Below, one piece after another: positions 55,681 to 64,000 of a DNA stretch of 64,000 bases (the stretch's first letter is position 1; every line of letters begins with the position of its first letter). A program made the translations under genes and the position numbers. The DNA is taken from contig CAMYLR010000004.1 in NCBI GenBank assembly GCA_947259315.1, forward strand, positions 146,192-210,191, written 5' to 3'. The DNA comes from an uncultured Gemmatimonadales bacterium (GTDB lineage Bacteria > Gemmatimonadota > Gemmatimonadetes > JACCXV01 > JAHWKZ01). The notes beneath the pieces are model-generated. The model did not search any database. It worked only from the letters and a program-made list of their open reading frames with translations, and was not told the DNA's origin.

Positions 55681-55703
55681 TTCTCGCCGCCCAGATCTAG
55701 ATT
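55674..55703 (+). promoter_or_regulatory. Promoter of tRNA-Gly/tRNA-Cys
   Basis: Perfect TTGACA (55674-55679), 18-nt spacer, TAGATT (55698-55703, 4 of 6). It lies 38 bp upstream of the tRNA-Gly 5' end and overlaps the start of the divergent secreted-protein gene. Confidence 0.6.
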
Positions 55704-55741
55704 TCACTACTCAACGAACGAGTTCTATCGCTCGTTGTTGT

Positions 55742-55817
<76 letters not shown>

Positions 55818-55823
55818 ACTGTG

Positions 55824-55860
55824 TGCGAATGGCCCTTCCTACGTTGGGAGGGCCTTCGCA
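55824..55860 (+). repeat. Hairpin between tRNA-Gly and tRNA-Cys
   Basis: Stem arms TGCGAA-T-GGCCCTTCC (55824-55839) and GGGAGGGCC-TTCGCA (55846-55860) pair with one bulged T and one G-U, loop of 6 nt. There is no T tract after it, so an RNA-processing structure is as likely as a terminator. Confidence 0.6.
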
Positions 55861-55873
55861 TTGGACGCTGCAA

Positions 55874-55948
<75 letters not shown>

Positions 55949-55967
55949 CCACTTCCAGCCTACAAGA

Positions 55968-56795
55968 CTAGTCGGGTTCTAGAAACAGGTCGGTCCTGAG
56001 CTGCCTCCCCGGCTCGACCGCATACTGTTCGAAGTCGGTCACCCCCTCGGCCACCAGCACCTCTTCATCGATGAAGAAATTCCCCGTGCAATCACGGCTA
56101 TCACGCGTGACGATCGCGTGGGCCGCATCGGCGACGATCTCGGGCCGCCGACATTGCTCGGGCGACACCAACCCCTTGAGCCTCGCGAGGGCAGCGGTCG
56201 CGATCACCGTCTTTGGCCACAGCGCGTTTACACCAATCGACTCATTCTCGAACTCGGCCGCCAAACCGATCACAGAGAGGCTCATTCCGTACTTGGAGAG
56301 AGTGTACGCAAGATGCGGTGCCAGCCACTTCGAGTCGAGGCTGGGCGGTGGCGCGAGGATGAGCACGTGAGGGTTCTCAGAATGCTTGAGGTGAGGAACG
56401 CAAGCCCTTGTACACAAGTACGTTGCCCGAACGTTGACGGCCATGAGCAGATCGAACCGTTTGGCCCCGGTCTCAAGCGTCGAGGTGAGGCTGATCGCGC
56501 CGGCGTTGTTGACGACCGCGTCGATACCGCCGAACGCGTCGACCGCGCGCTCGACACCGGTCTCGATCTGGTCCTCGAAGCGAAGATCGACCGCTACCGG
56601 CAGCGCGCGTCCACCAGCCGCCTCGACCTCCGCAGCCACAGTGTGGATCGTGCCGGGTAGCTCGGGATGCGGATCGGTAGTCTTGGCGGCGATCACGATG
56701 TTGGCGCCATCGGCTGCAGCGCGCAGAGCGATCGCCCTGCCGATCCCGCGGCTGGCACCGGTTATAAAGAGCGTCTTATCGCGGAGGCTGGCCAC
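55968..56795 (-). CDS. Short-chain dehydrogenase/reductase (HSDL2-like)
   Basis: 275 aa from GTG 56795; the conserved N-terminus is VASLRDKTLFITGASRGIGRAIALRAA. NNAG is in VVNNAGAISL, and the catalytic pair YTLSK has Tyr and Lys; the usual Ser is in the APPPSLDS segment. The block IVIAAKTTDPHPELPGTIHTVAAEVEAAGGRALP matches the hydroxysteroid dehydrogenase-like 2 type. Ten bp after the DUF2652 gene, so last gene of the MCO operon. Confidence 0.85.
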   Translation of the reverse strand: MASLRDKTLFITGASRGIGRAIALRAAADGANIVIAAKTTDPHPELPGTIHTVAAEVEAAGGRALPVAVDLRFEDQIETGVERAVDAFGGIDAVVNNAGAISLTSTLETGAKRFDLLMAVNVRATYLCTRACVPHLKHSENPHVLILAPPPSLDSKWLAPHLAYTLSKYGMSLSVIGLAAEFENESIGVNALWPKTVIATAALARLKGLVSPEQCRRPEIVADAAHAIVTRDSRDCTGNFFIDEEVLVAEGVTDFEQYAVEPGRQLRTDLFLEPD

Positions 56796-56805
56796 CCTGC
56801 GCGGA

Positions 56806-57525
56806 TCAGCTCGGGAGGTTTGTGTACTGCCCAGTGTCCCGGCGGATCCAATGCGCCAGGCCGCGGGCGTGGACACGCGCCAGATGGCCGAGCTTCTGTT
56901 TGGTCGCCGGAGTTGGGGGCGCTGCAAATACCGGTTCGCGATCGAGCGGCGCGTACGTGATCTCGACGGGCTCGAATCCCTCCACCTGCTCAACGTGTTG
57001 ATCCATGTGCGATCGCTCTTCCTCAGTCAGTACGTCAAAGAAGGGCTCGGTCATAAGAAAGTACTCGCTCGCGGGAATCGAGTTCTTGAGCAACCGGTAC
57101 GCCAGGATGACCGATGGACCGGAAAAATCTGGTGATCCGCCTCTCTCCGACACGACCGCTTCCCCGGCATGAGCAACGAACTTGATTCGTAACTCGTCAA
57201 CCGCTTCGCAAGCGGTGCACCGACAGAGCTTGGCGGATTGAATCTCTTCCTGTTCCGACGCGAACGCTGTCAGGAGTGTTGGAACTGAGTCCACGATCGC
57301 CCGCCGGGTCGTTTCGCCATCCCCCATCGCATAGAAGATCGTCGCGTCACCCTCGATCTTGCTCAGCGCCAACGGGCGCTCAACGATCTTTACCAACGCA
57401 GTCGTCAGTCGGTCGATGAGCGCCTGGGCGTGAAGCAAGCTCATGCGCGGTTGCCGCATGAAGCGCGTATACCCGCTGATATCCGCCAGCAAGAGCGCCA
57501 CGCCACTGAGTTTGGGTTCAGACAT
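56806..57525 (-). CDS. DUF2652 class III nucleotide-cyclase-like protein
   Basis: 239 aa. ATG 57525 overlaps the msrQ stop by 8 bp. Metal sites of class III cyclases: LLLADISGYTRFM (first Asp) and LSKIEGDATIFYAM (GDA). The DUF2652 Cys cluster LCRCTACEAVDELRIKFVAHAGEAV is present. The substrate-specifying residues of true adenylate cyclases are not clear. Unknown role, probably a cytosolic signalling domain. Confidence 0.8.
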   Translation of the reverse strand: MSEPKLSGVALLLADISGYTRFMRQPRMSLLHAQALIDRLTTALVKIVERPLALSKIEGDATIFYAMGDGETTRRAIVDSVPTLLTAFASEQEEIQSAKLCRCTACEAVDELRIKFVAHAGEAVVSERGGSPDFSGPSVILAYRLLKNSIPASEYFLMTEPFFDVLTEEERSHMDQHVEQVEGFEPVEITYAPLDREPVFAAPPTPATKQKLGHLARVHARGLAHWIRRDTGQYTNLPS

Positions 57526-58117
57526 GTCGCCTTCTTCTCGGGATGAACCGCACCGCCAATAGGACCGCCAGGATCAGGCCGTACACGAGCGGCACCCGGG
57601 TGTCGGCCTTTACCGCCCACCAGTAGTGCATGACCCCGCCAACTCCGGCCAAGTACACCAGTCGATGCAGGCGTCGCCATCGGCGGGCACCGAGCCGCCG
57701 CACCATGCCGTTGGTTGAGGTGACCGCCAATGGGATAAGGAGCAGCAGCGTCGCGAACCCGATCGTGATCCACAGCCGATCGGCGATCTCAGCTACAATG
57801 TCGGCCCATACGAACCATTGGTCGAGCCACACAAAGCAGGCGAAATGGAAGACAGCGTACCCGAAGGTCGTGAGGCCAACCGTGCGCCGGTACCGAATGA
57901 GTTGGGTTAGACCCAGGAATCGGCTGGCCGGAGTGATCGCCAACGTGATCAACAGGAACCGGAGCGTCCAATCGCCCGACACTTGACTCAGCGTCTCCAC
58001 GGGGTCGACGCCCAGGTCGCCATTGAACGCTCGAACGGCCAGCCACGCCCCCGGCGTGAGGCCCAGCCCGACGACGATGAACTGACCGAGACGCCGACTC
58101 ACGACCCGGGACGACAC
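57518..58117 (-). CDS. msrQ: Heme b quinone reductase subunit MsrQ (YedZ)
   Basis: 199 aa from GTG 58117, 3 bp after the msrP stop. Six hydrophobic segments of the ferric-reductase family with heme His in AVFHFACFVW, RRLHRLVYL and GVMHYWW. Supplies electrons from the quinone pool to MsrP. Confidence 0.92.
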   Translation of the reverse strand: MSSRVVSRRLGQFIVVGLGLTPGAWLAVRAFNGDLGVDPVETLSQVSGDWTLRFLLITLAITPASRFLGLTQLIRYRRTVGLTTFGYAVFHFACFVWLDQWFVWADIVAEIADRLWITIGFATLLLLIPLAVTSTNGMVRRLGARRWRRLHRLVYLAGVGGVMHYWWAVKADTRVPLVYGLILAVLLAVRFIPRRRRHV

Positions 58118-58120
58118 CGT

Positions 58121-59050
<930 letters not shown>

Positions 59051-59111
59051 GCCTCCTCCCACAATAGGATACGCGTCAGCGACCCAAAATGTTCGTTTGT
59101 GAGATCTTTTT

Positions 59112-60281
59112 CTAGGCTGGGACGACCAGCGCGGTGGCGTACATGACGAGCACCCCGACCGCGGCACCGGCTAGAACCTCTCCGCGCCACAGGCCGACCC
59201 CGCCGGTCTCGGGCCGAGTCACGAGGCGGCCCACCTCATAGACGACCTGCAGGATCGCCCCCGTCCCCACCGCGAGCGCCAGCGCGCCCCAGAAGGGGCT
59301 GAAAACGAAGCCGCCGATCCACGTCCCCAGGATCGCCGGACCACCAGCCAAGAGTGCCAGGCCGGCGAAGTGCGAGATCCGCGGCTCGCCACGCAGCAGG
59401 GGCGCTGCGATGCCTATCCCCTCGGTGATGTTGTGGAGGGTGAACCCGACGACCAGAAACGTGCCCAGTCCGACCGCCCCGGTAGCGAGTGCGGCTCCGA
59501 CGGCGAGGCCTTCACCGAGATTGTGAAGCCCGATCCCGAACGCGATCAAGGTGGCGATCGCGAGCGGGCTCAACGTCCCGCTGCGGGCCCGACGCCGACC
59601 GGTCAACGCGAGCAACCCCAAGACGGTGGCGAGCGTCACGATCCACACCAGGATCGACGTCTGGAACGCCTCCGGAACGTCTGACGCCAGCTCCAGCGCT
59701 TCAGTCAGCGTGTCGATCGCCAAAAACACGAGTAGCCCCACGGTGAGCGCCAGCAGGAAGTCGATCCCCCGCGATCCGAGTCCGCGCAGGAACGGGTAGG
59801 TCGCCAAACCGAGCGCGACCGGAACGACCCCGATGTAGAACCCCAACAGACCCAGCCTCCAGAACCACCCGCCGGTCGCTTGAGGGGTCTCCGTCGCGAC
59901 CTCGATCTCTGCATCGAACGTCACCCCGGTGCTCGAAACGAGAACGATCTCGTGTGCCTCGCCTTCGACCCACGGATACGGGATCTCGATCGTCGCTCGA
60001 CCCAACCGACCGATCGTCGGATCGGGCTGGATATCGAACGCCCAGATCGCGTCGTCGATCATGAGCTGACTCACGGTGACGGGGTCGATCCCGCCGTTGA
60101 CGAGGTTGAGCCGGATCAATCCCGGCTGTGGCAGCTCGATCCGCTGAATCGTCAACTCCTCGATCGGGGGCGCGGCGCGTTCCAGCCCCACGTTTCGACC
60201 CAGCAGGAAGGCCAGTAAACCAACCAGCAGCACGATCACCACCGAACCGGCGATGAGACCGGCGCTACGCGTCCGCGACAT
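59112..60281 (-). CDS. ZIP-family metal transporter with N-terminal extracytoplasmic domain
   Basis: 389 aa. ATG 60281 overlaps the MCO end by 17 bp. Residues 8-28 are one membrane helix, then 30-137 a beta-rich domain ([46 protein letters not shown]). Residues 138-389 are a ZIP core with metal-site helices [18 protein letters not shown] (H253, E257) and [18 protein letters not shown] (H283, N284, E287). ZIP proteins import Zn, Fe or Mn into the cytosol. The N-terminal domain would face the periplasm, where the oxidase is. This fused arrangement is unusual. Confidence 0.88.
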   Translation of the reverse strand: MSRTRSAGLIAGSVVIVLLVGLLAFLLGRNVGLERAAPPIEELTIQRIELPQPGLIRLNLVNGGIDPVTVSQLMIDDAIWAFDIQPDPTIGRLGRATIEIPYPWVEGEAHEIVLVSSTGVTFDAEIEVATETPQATGGWFWRLGLLGFYIGVVPVALGLATYPFLRGLGSRGIDFLLALTVGLLVFLAIDTLTEALELASDVPEAFQTSILVWIVTLATVLGLLALTGRRRARSGTLSPLAIATLIAFGIGLHNLGEGLAVGAALATGAVGLGTFLVVGFTLHNITEGIGIAAPLLRGEPRISHFAGLALLAGGPAILGTWIGGFVFSPFWGALALAVGTGAILQVVYEVGRLVTRPETGGVGLWRGEVLAGAAVGVLVMYATALVVPA

Positions 60282-61290
60282 CGAACAACCCCATCCACCC
60301 CAATTCGGCGAACTCGCTTTGGTGGGCGTGGAACATGAATGGACCGGGGTGCTTGAACTCGAACTCGAGCACGTGGCGCTCACCCTGGCAAAACATCAGC
60401 GTGTCGGTGAACTCATCCGGCTCGAGCGCGGTCCCGGTGCGGTACACGTGAAAGAAGTTGGCGTGCAGGTGGAGCGAGTTGATCAAGTCGAACTCCAGCA
60501 GGTTCACCACGTAGAGTCGAACTCGCTCGCCGACCACGGCCGGCAACGGATGGCGCATGTAGTGGAAAGCCACGGTGTTGACGGCGTAGAACTCGTTCTC
60601 GGCGTCGAAGTTCGTGTCGAAGCCGTTCATCACCATGACGTACTCGCGCGCCGGCTCGCGGCCGACCGCCGGATCGACGATGAACGCACCATACAGTCCC
60701 TTGTGGATGTGACGTTTCAGCGGTGTCGTGTGGCAGTGATACAGATGGAGCCCAAAGGGGTCGGCGTCGAACTCGTATACGAACTGCTGCCCGGGGTCGA
60801 CGATCTCGAACACGCCATCCATGTCGGCGGGATGGAAGCCGTGAAAATGGATCGTGTGCGGGTGACTGCCGCCGTTGCGGAAGTTGACCCTGATGCGGTC
60901 GCCCTCGGTGCACCGAATCGTCGGGCCCGGCACGCGGCCGTTGTAGGTCCACGCCGGATACCAGACCCCGGGAGCGATCTCGATCTCCTTGTCGATCGCC
61001 ACGAAATCATACTCGCGGAGGGTCTGGCCGCTGGGTAGCTGCGACACCCGACCACCGTCGAACTCGGTCGCAAACGCGGTCGCGTCGAATCCGCCCGGCT
61101 GGATGTCCTTGAACGGTCCGGTGCCCCCGGCACCGTGCAGATCGGGCACCTCGGCTCGGGGCTCAAGCTGCTGGCCGGCCTTGCTCAAGGCGTTGCCGCC
61201 GAGCGCCGCCGCTCCAGCTAGCGCACCGCCCTTCAGCACCGTCCTTCGGCTCAGCCGACGGTCATTACTCTTGGGATCTCGATCGCTCAT
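60265..61290 (-). CDS. Two-domain multicopper oxidase, Tat-exported
   Basis: 341 aa from ATG 61290. Tat signal LSRRTVLKGGALAGAAALGG. All four HxH motifs of a trinuclear copper centre are present: HFH 148-150, HCH 185-187, HLH 274-276, HAH 321-323. The type 1 copper Cys186 lies in domain 1, with His194/196 and Leu199 (not Met) nearby; the second domain has HAH and no Cys. This is a type C two-domain MCO, active as a trimer in the family. Ferroxidase, manganese oxidase or cuprous oxidase would fit the ZIP gene downstream. Confidence 0.9.
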   Translation of the reverse strand: MSDRDPKSNDRRLSRRTVLKGGALAGAAALGGNALSKAGQQLEPRAEVPDLHGAGGTGPFKDIQPGGFDATAFATEFDGGRVSQLPSGQTLREYDFVAIDKEIEIAPGVWYPAWTYNGRVPGPTIRCTEGDRIRVNFRNGGSHPHTIHFHGFHPADMDGVFEIVDPGQQFVYEFDADPFGLHLYHCHTTPLKRHIHKGLYGAFIVDPAVGREPAREYVMVMNGFDTNFDAENEFYAVNTVAFHYMRHPLPAVVGERVRLYVVNLLEFDLINSLHLHANFFHVYRTGTALEPDEFTDTLMFCQGERHVLEFEFKHPGPFMFHAHQSEFAELGWMGLFDVADA

Positions 61291-61302
61291 CAGAAATTAG
61301 CC

Positions 61303-61328
61303 TGGCCTAAATATCGGGCCGTAGGCCA
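61303..61328. promoter_or_regulatory. Palindrome overlapping the MCO promoter, possible operator
   Basis: TGGCCTA (61303-61309) and TAGGCCA (61322-61328) form a perfect 7-bp inverted repeat with 12 nt between. It brackets the predicted -10 box. A dimeric repressor such as a metal regulator could bind here. No regulator gene is adjacent. Confidence 0.4.
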
Positions 61329-61339
61329 TCGTTCGTCAA
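61310..61339 (-). promoter_or_regulatory. Candidate promoter of the MCO operon
   Basis: Minus strand: TTGACG (61339-61334), 18-nt spacer, GATATT (61315-61310, 4 of 6). It is 20 bp upstream of the MCO start, in the 89-bp gap after the O-antigen ligase gene. Confidence 0.45.
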
Positions 61340-61379
61340 CCGCTCGATCCGAGCCGCGAGACTTCTTGGCCAGCCTTCC

Positions 61380-62813
61380 CTAGCGTGCCCGATGTTCAGG
61401 CGAAACCCCACTCGCCGGGGGCCACTCAGGTATGCTCGGCCTCGCCATCCCGTGTGACTCTATGACGAACGAAGCCAGCCTAGGATCGGGAGCCGGTTCT
61501 GACTCCGGGACCTCCCTTACACGGTCGCGCAACAACACGTAACCCAGGACGAGAAACCCAAACAACTTCGGGCCCGGGAAGATTGTGATCGCGATCAAGA
61601 AACCATTGAAGATCAAGAAGACTAAATACGTCGCCAAGAAAACGCAGTCTGGATCTCGAAGCCGATTGGACCAAAAAACGGCACGGCCCAAGCTACCGAG
61701 CAGGATCGTGACAAAGAGAGCGAGGCCCACGAACCCAGTACCAAGCAACAATTCCAAATAGAGGGAATGGGTCTCGCTAACACCCCAAGCCACGAGGGCG
61801 GGCATCTCGCCAGCTCGCTCCGGTGACATGAAGCTATTATACCCGTACCCCACAACTGGCCGCTCGATGGCGAAGCTCCACAGGTACGACCACAGCCTGG
61901 TCCTACCGCTCAGCGAGCCGACTAGCTCAGTACTCTGTTCTCGCCCCATCAAGATGAGCTGCCAAGGCGTCGAAAGAGCTTCGTTTTGCAGAAGAAACGC
62001 GATCAACAGCCCAACCGCGCCGGCGGACATCAACATCGCGGTCAAACGCAGGGGGGACGAACGAAGACCTACGAAGACCGCAAGTGCAATCAGGGTAGCG
62101 CCAGTCGCGGTTCGCGACCGTGTTAGCAGAAGCAAAAGCAAACCGGTGATCGTGACTATGACAAAAAACCAGCGTCGAGAGCCCGATATCCTCGACAAGC
62201 AAAGTCCTCCCAGGATCACCGCGGCCAGATTCATTCCCTGTCGGTTAGGGTGCACCGTGCCAGCGAATCGGTAATCCGCAGAAAGAGGCCTAAACGTGCC
62301 GTACGCAAGCTCAGCGGCCACCCCGATCATCGCATAGGCTAGTGACGCCAGAGTGATGAAGAGAACCAACTCGCGCAACGAAAACTGCCTTAGAATCCCA
62401 ATCGTCGCGACTGTGACCATGCCGAGTATCACCAATCGGCGGAGAGCAAGTGCGGGGTCTACTGCCCACAGCAAGCTGAGCAAGGCCCAGAGCAGGAAAC
62501 CCATCGCGATCAAAGGCAAGAGACCGTTCAGCCGGAGCTTGTACCGGGGCCGCGCGAGAATGATCGTGGCGACCCCCCACAAACCGAGGAGAAAGAAACC
62601 GAGCCGACGCCGCGGAGAGCCCTCCGCAATCCCCTCAGCGGCGCTACCAAAGTAGGTTGACCAATCGGTCGCGACGGAAAAATCGAGCCTATGGCCAACT
62701 ACGAAAACGAGCGCACCCACCACGATCATCGTGAGCCAGGGAATCGGTTGTTTCTCGAGAGTCGGCGGCTCGGGCCGCAGAGGATTACCGTAAGTTGTTA
62801 CGGGCTGTATCAT
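61380..62813 (-). CDS. O-antigen ligase family membrane protein (Wzy_C)
   Basis: 477 aa. ATG 62813 shares one base with the CDF stop (TGATG). About twelve membrane segments. The Wzy_C periplasmic loop has SGRTRLWSYLWSFAIERPVVGYGYNSFMSPE with conserved Arg, then ETHSLYLELLLGTGFVGL. It could be a WaaL-type ligase or a Wzy polymerase; sequence alone does not decide. Confidence 0.85.
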   Translation of the reverse strand: MIQPVTTYGNPLRPEPPTLEKQPIPWLTMIVVGALVFVVGHRLDFSVATDWSTYFGSAAEGIAEGSPRRRLGFFLLGLWGVATIILARPRYKLRLNGLLPLIAMGFLLWALLSLLWAVDPALALRRLVILGMVTVATIGILRQFSLRELVLFITLASLAYAMIGVAAELAYGTFRPLSADYRFAGTVHPNRQGMNLAAVILGGLCLSRISGSRRWFFVIVTITGLLLLLLTRSRTATGATLIALAVFVGLRSSPLRLTAMLMSAGAVGLLIAFLLQNEALSTPWQLILMGREQSTELVGSLSGRTRLWSYLWSFAIERPVVGYGYNSFMSPERAGEMPALVAWGVSETHSLYLELLLGTGFVGLALFVTILLGSLGRAVFWSNRLRDPDCVFLATYLVFLIFNGFLIAITIFPGPKLFGFLVLGYVLLRDRVREVPESEPAPDPRLASFVIESHGMARPSIPEWPPASGVSPEHRAR

Positions 62814-64000
62814 CAGGGTTCTTCTGTCAGATCAACGTTCTCTAGGGTCGACTCAATCGCCAGGCGCTTACCTAACCGATCGAGGTCAGCGCCTGTCTGA
62901 TCATCATGATACCGTGTTTTGGCGGCGAGAATCCGCGCGTGAAGTAACTGCAAGGAGGGGGCCGGTGGCGTTGCGGCGTCAAGCGAAGCGGTCATCGTCG
63001 TATCTTGCGGAGTAGCTGCTGCAGCGTAGCAGCGATGGGCGTGACCGTCTTCGAGCTTGAGCGCTAGCCGGACCGCCTCACCAGGACCAACTTCAACTCC
63101 AGTCAGTTCTTGCACAATACCGTCGAGCACCCGTCGGCGCTCCTGTACCCGACTGACAGACAAATCGCTGTCGTCAAAATGCCAACCGGCGCTCTTTAGT
63201 CTTCCCACGACCTGCAGTCTCTCCGCCCGCGCTTGAGCCCGGGTCGCCAAGACCCGCCATAGTCCTGCGAGCTCCGCCCGGTCTGATTGCAGGATCGCGA
63301 GTCTGGCGTAGATCTCGCTTACGAGCGATTCGTTTCCGGCGAGTGTATCCACGATCAGCGTGGAATCAAGCACCGGATCGATGTGGACAAAGGCGCGGTC
63401 GATCGCGCTGTGCTCCTCTATCGCTTGCCGAACCATGCCTCCGACATCGTGAGATTGGCGGGTGCGCAACTCTTGATCGACCTCAATGTGAACTTCTACG
63501 TGGATGCGATGACCGACGTAGTGCCCGCGCACGTCGTGGACACCCTTTACGCCACGAATTCCAACCGCCGATCGACGGACGTGGTCAAGCAGCTCAGGGG
63601 TGGGACTCTTTCCCATCAAGTAATCGATGTTTTGACGACCAAACCGGTAACCGCCAACGACGATCCAGGCCCCAACGACGATCCCGGCCAAGGGGTCGAT
63701 GGGCGCCCAACCGAGAGCCGAGCCGGCGACTCCGACCAAGGCCGCGAACGACGTTCCGATGTCGTTCTCGCACTCAACCGCGTTCGCGAGAATGGCCGGG
63801 CTATCCAAGGCCTCCCCACGCCGACGCAGGTACTTGGCCAATAGCAAATTGCCAACCATTGAAACCAGCAGCGCGCCCAGGGCCCAGAACGGCATTCGGA
63901 TTTGAGTTGCTCCGGCGATCAAGCGTTCAACCGCCGCTGGCCCTACCGAGAACCCGAGGATCCCGGTGAAGATCGCCACCCCGAGCGCGGCCAGCGGTTC
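62813..64000 (-). CDS. Cation diffusion facilitator (CDF) transporter, partial, with C-terminal extension
   Basis: 396 codons are visible; the N-terminus runs off the right edge (the frame is open to 64000). TM helices 3-6 include LANAVECENDIGTSFAALVGVAGS, where the usual HxxxD or DxxxD of TM5 is ExxxD. The cytosolic ferredoxin-like domain reads VKGVHDVRGHYVGHRIHVEVHIEVDQELRTRQSHDVGGMVRQAIEE. About 170 further residues, helical with no motif I recognise, follow that domain. CDF proteins export Zn, Fe, Mn or Co to the periplasm. Confidence 0.85.
   Translation of the reverse strand, partial: EPLAALGVAIFTGILGFSVGPAAVERLIAGATQIRMPFWALGALLVSMVGNLLLAKYLRRRGEALDSPAILANAVECENDIGTSFAALVGVAGSALGWAPIDPLAGIVVGAWIVVGGYRFGRQNIDYLMGKSPTPELLDHVRRSAVGIRGVKGVHDVRGHYVGHRIHVEVHIEVDQELRTRQSHDVGGMVRQAIEEHSAIDRAFVHIDPVLDSTLIVDTLAGNESLVSEIYARLAILQSDRAELAGLWRVLATRAQARAERLQVVGRLKSAGWHFDDSDLSVSRVQERRRVLDGIVQELTGVEVGPGEAVRLALKLEDGHAHRCYAAAATPQDTTMTASLDAATPPAPSLQLLHARILAAKTRYHDDQTGADLDRLGKRLAIESTLENVDLTEEP

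Overview
The window is a 64 kb piece of a GC-rich bacterial chromosome, densely coded, with mostly vegetative genes and no phage, transposon, plasmid or CRISPR features that I could find. The organism has two membranes: there is an Omp85-type barrel, a TolC-type outer membrane protein, an RND pump, an O-antigen ligase and several lipoproteins. A FlgD-like Ig domain, M28 and M61 peptidases, and the runs der-plsY-gpsA-merR and yicC-gmk-rpoZ-coaBC suggest a Gemmatimonadota or other FCB-related bacterium. That placement is inference and needs a marker-gene tree. SelB shows that selenocysteine is used. LarB and LarC suggest a nickel-pincer cofactor.

Layout. 0-1.4 kb: a partial GFA-type zinc protein, two small secreted proteins and tRNA-Pro(GGG). 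1.5-9.9 kb: M28 peptidase, a B12-binding radical SAM enzyme, M61 peptidase, an MFS exporter, an MscS channel and a 1-Cys peroxiredoxin. 9.9-15.6 kb: a minus-strand operon read AI-2E permease, der, plsY, gpsA, merR, NHL protein. 15.7-24.9 kb: an alkaline-phosphatase-fold hydrolase behind a frameshifted potassium channel, then a divergent three-gene RND efflux operon whose first gene fuses a periplasmic substrate-binding domain to TolC. 24.9-31 kb: tRNA-Gly(CCC), a TPR lipo/secreted protein, and an operon PIN-TRAM, ispD, ispF, thrC, larC. 31-38.9 kb: a tightly overlapping operon yicC, gmk, rpoZ, coaBC, family-4 UDG, dnaB, radA, preceded by larB and a DUF1232 protein. 38.9-41.8 kb (plus): phosphopantetheinyl transferase, Omp85 barrel, PTS IIA-like protein, zinc-ribbon protein. 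41.8-54.8 kb (minus): aspS, phoH, 7TM-HD phosphohydrolase, ybeY, two CBS/CorC proteins, mgtE, recO, selB, a SPOR lipoprotein and a stand-alone FlgD-like Ig protein. 54.8-56 kb: a secreted protein of unknown role and tRNA-Gly(GCC)/tRNA-Cys. 56-61.3 kb: a six-gene operon reading multicopper oxidase, ZIP transporter with an ectodomain, msrP, msrQ, DUF2652 cyclase-like, SDR. 61.4-64 kb: O-antigen ligase and a partial CDF transporter.

Most interesting points: the multicopper oxidase/ZIP/MsrPQ operon, which looks like a metal oxidation-and-uptake unit with its own methionine repair and sits behind a palindrome overlapping its predicted promoter; the SBP-TolC fusion at the head of an RND operon; a family-4 uracil-DNA glycosylase lacking one iron-sulfur Cys; a probable CTG start for the zinc-ribbon gene; and a sorting/FlgD-type Ig domain made as a free secreted protein. 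All functions are read from sequence motifs without database searches.
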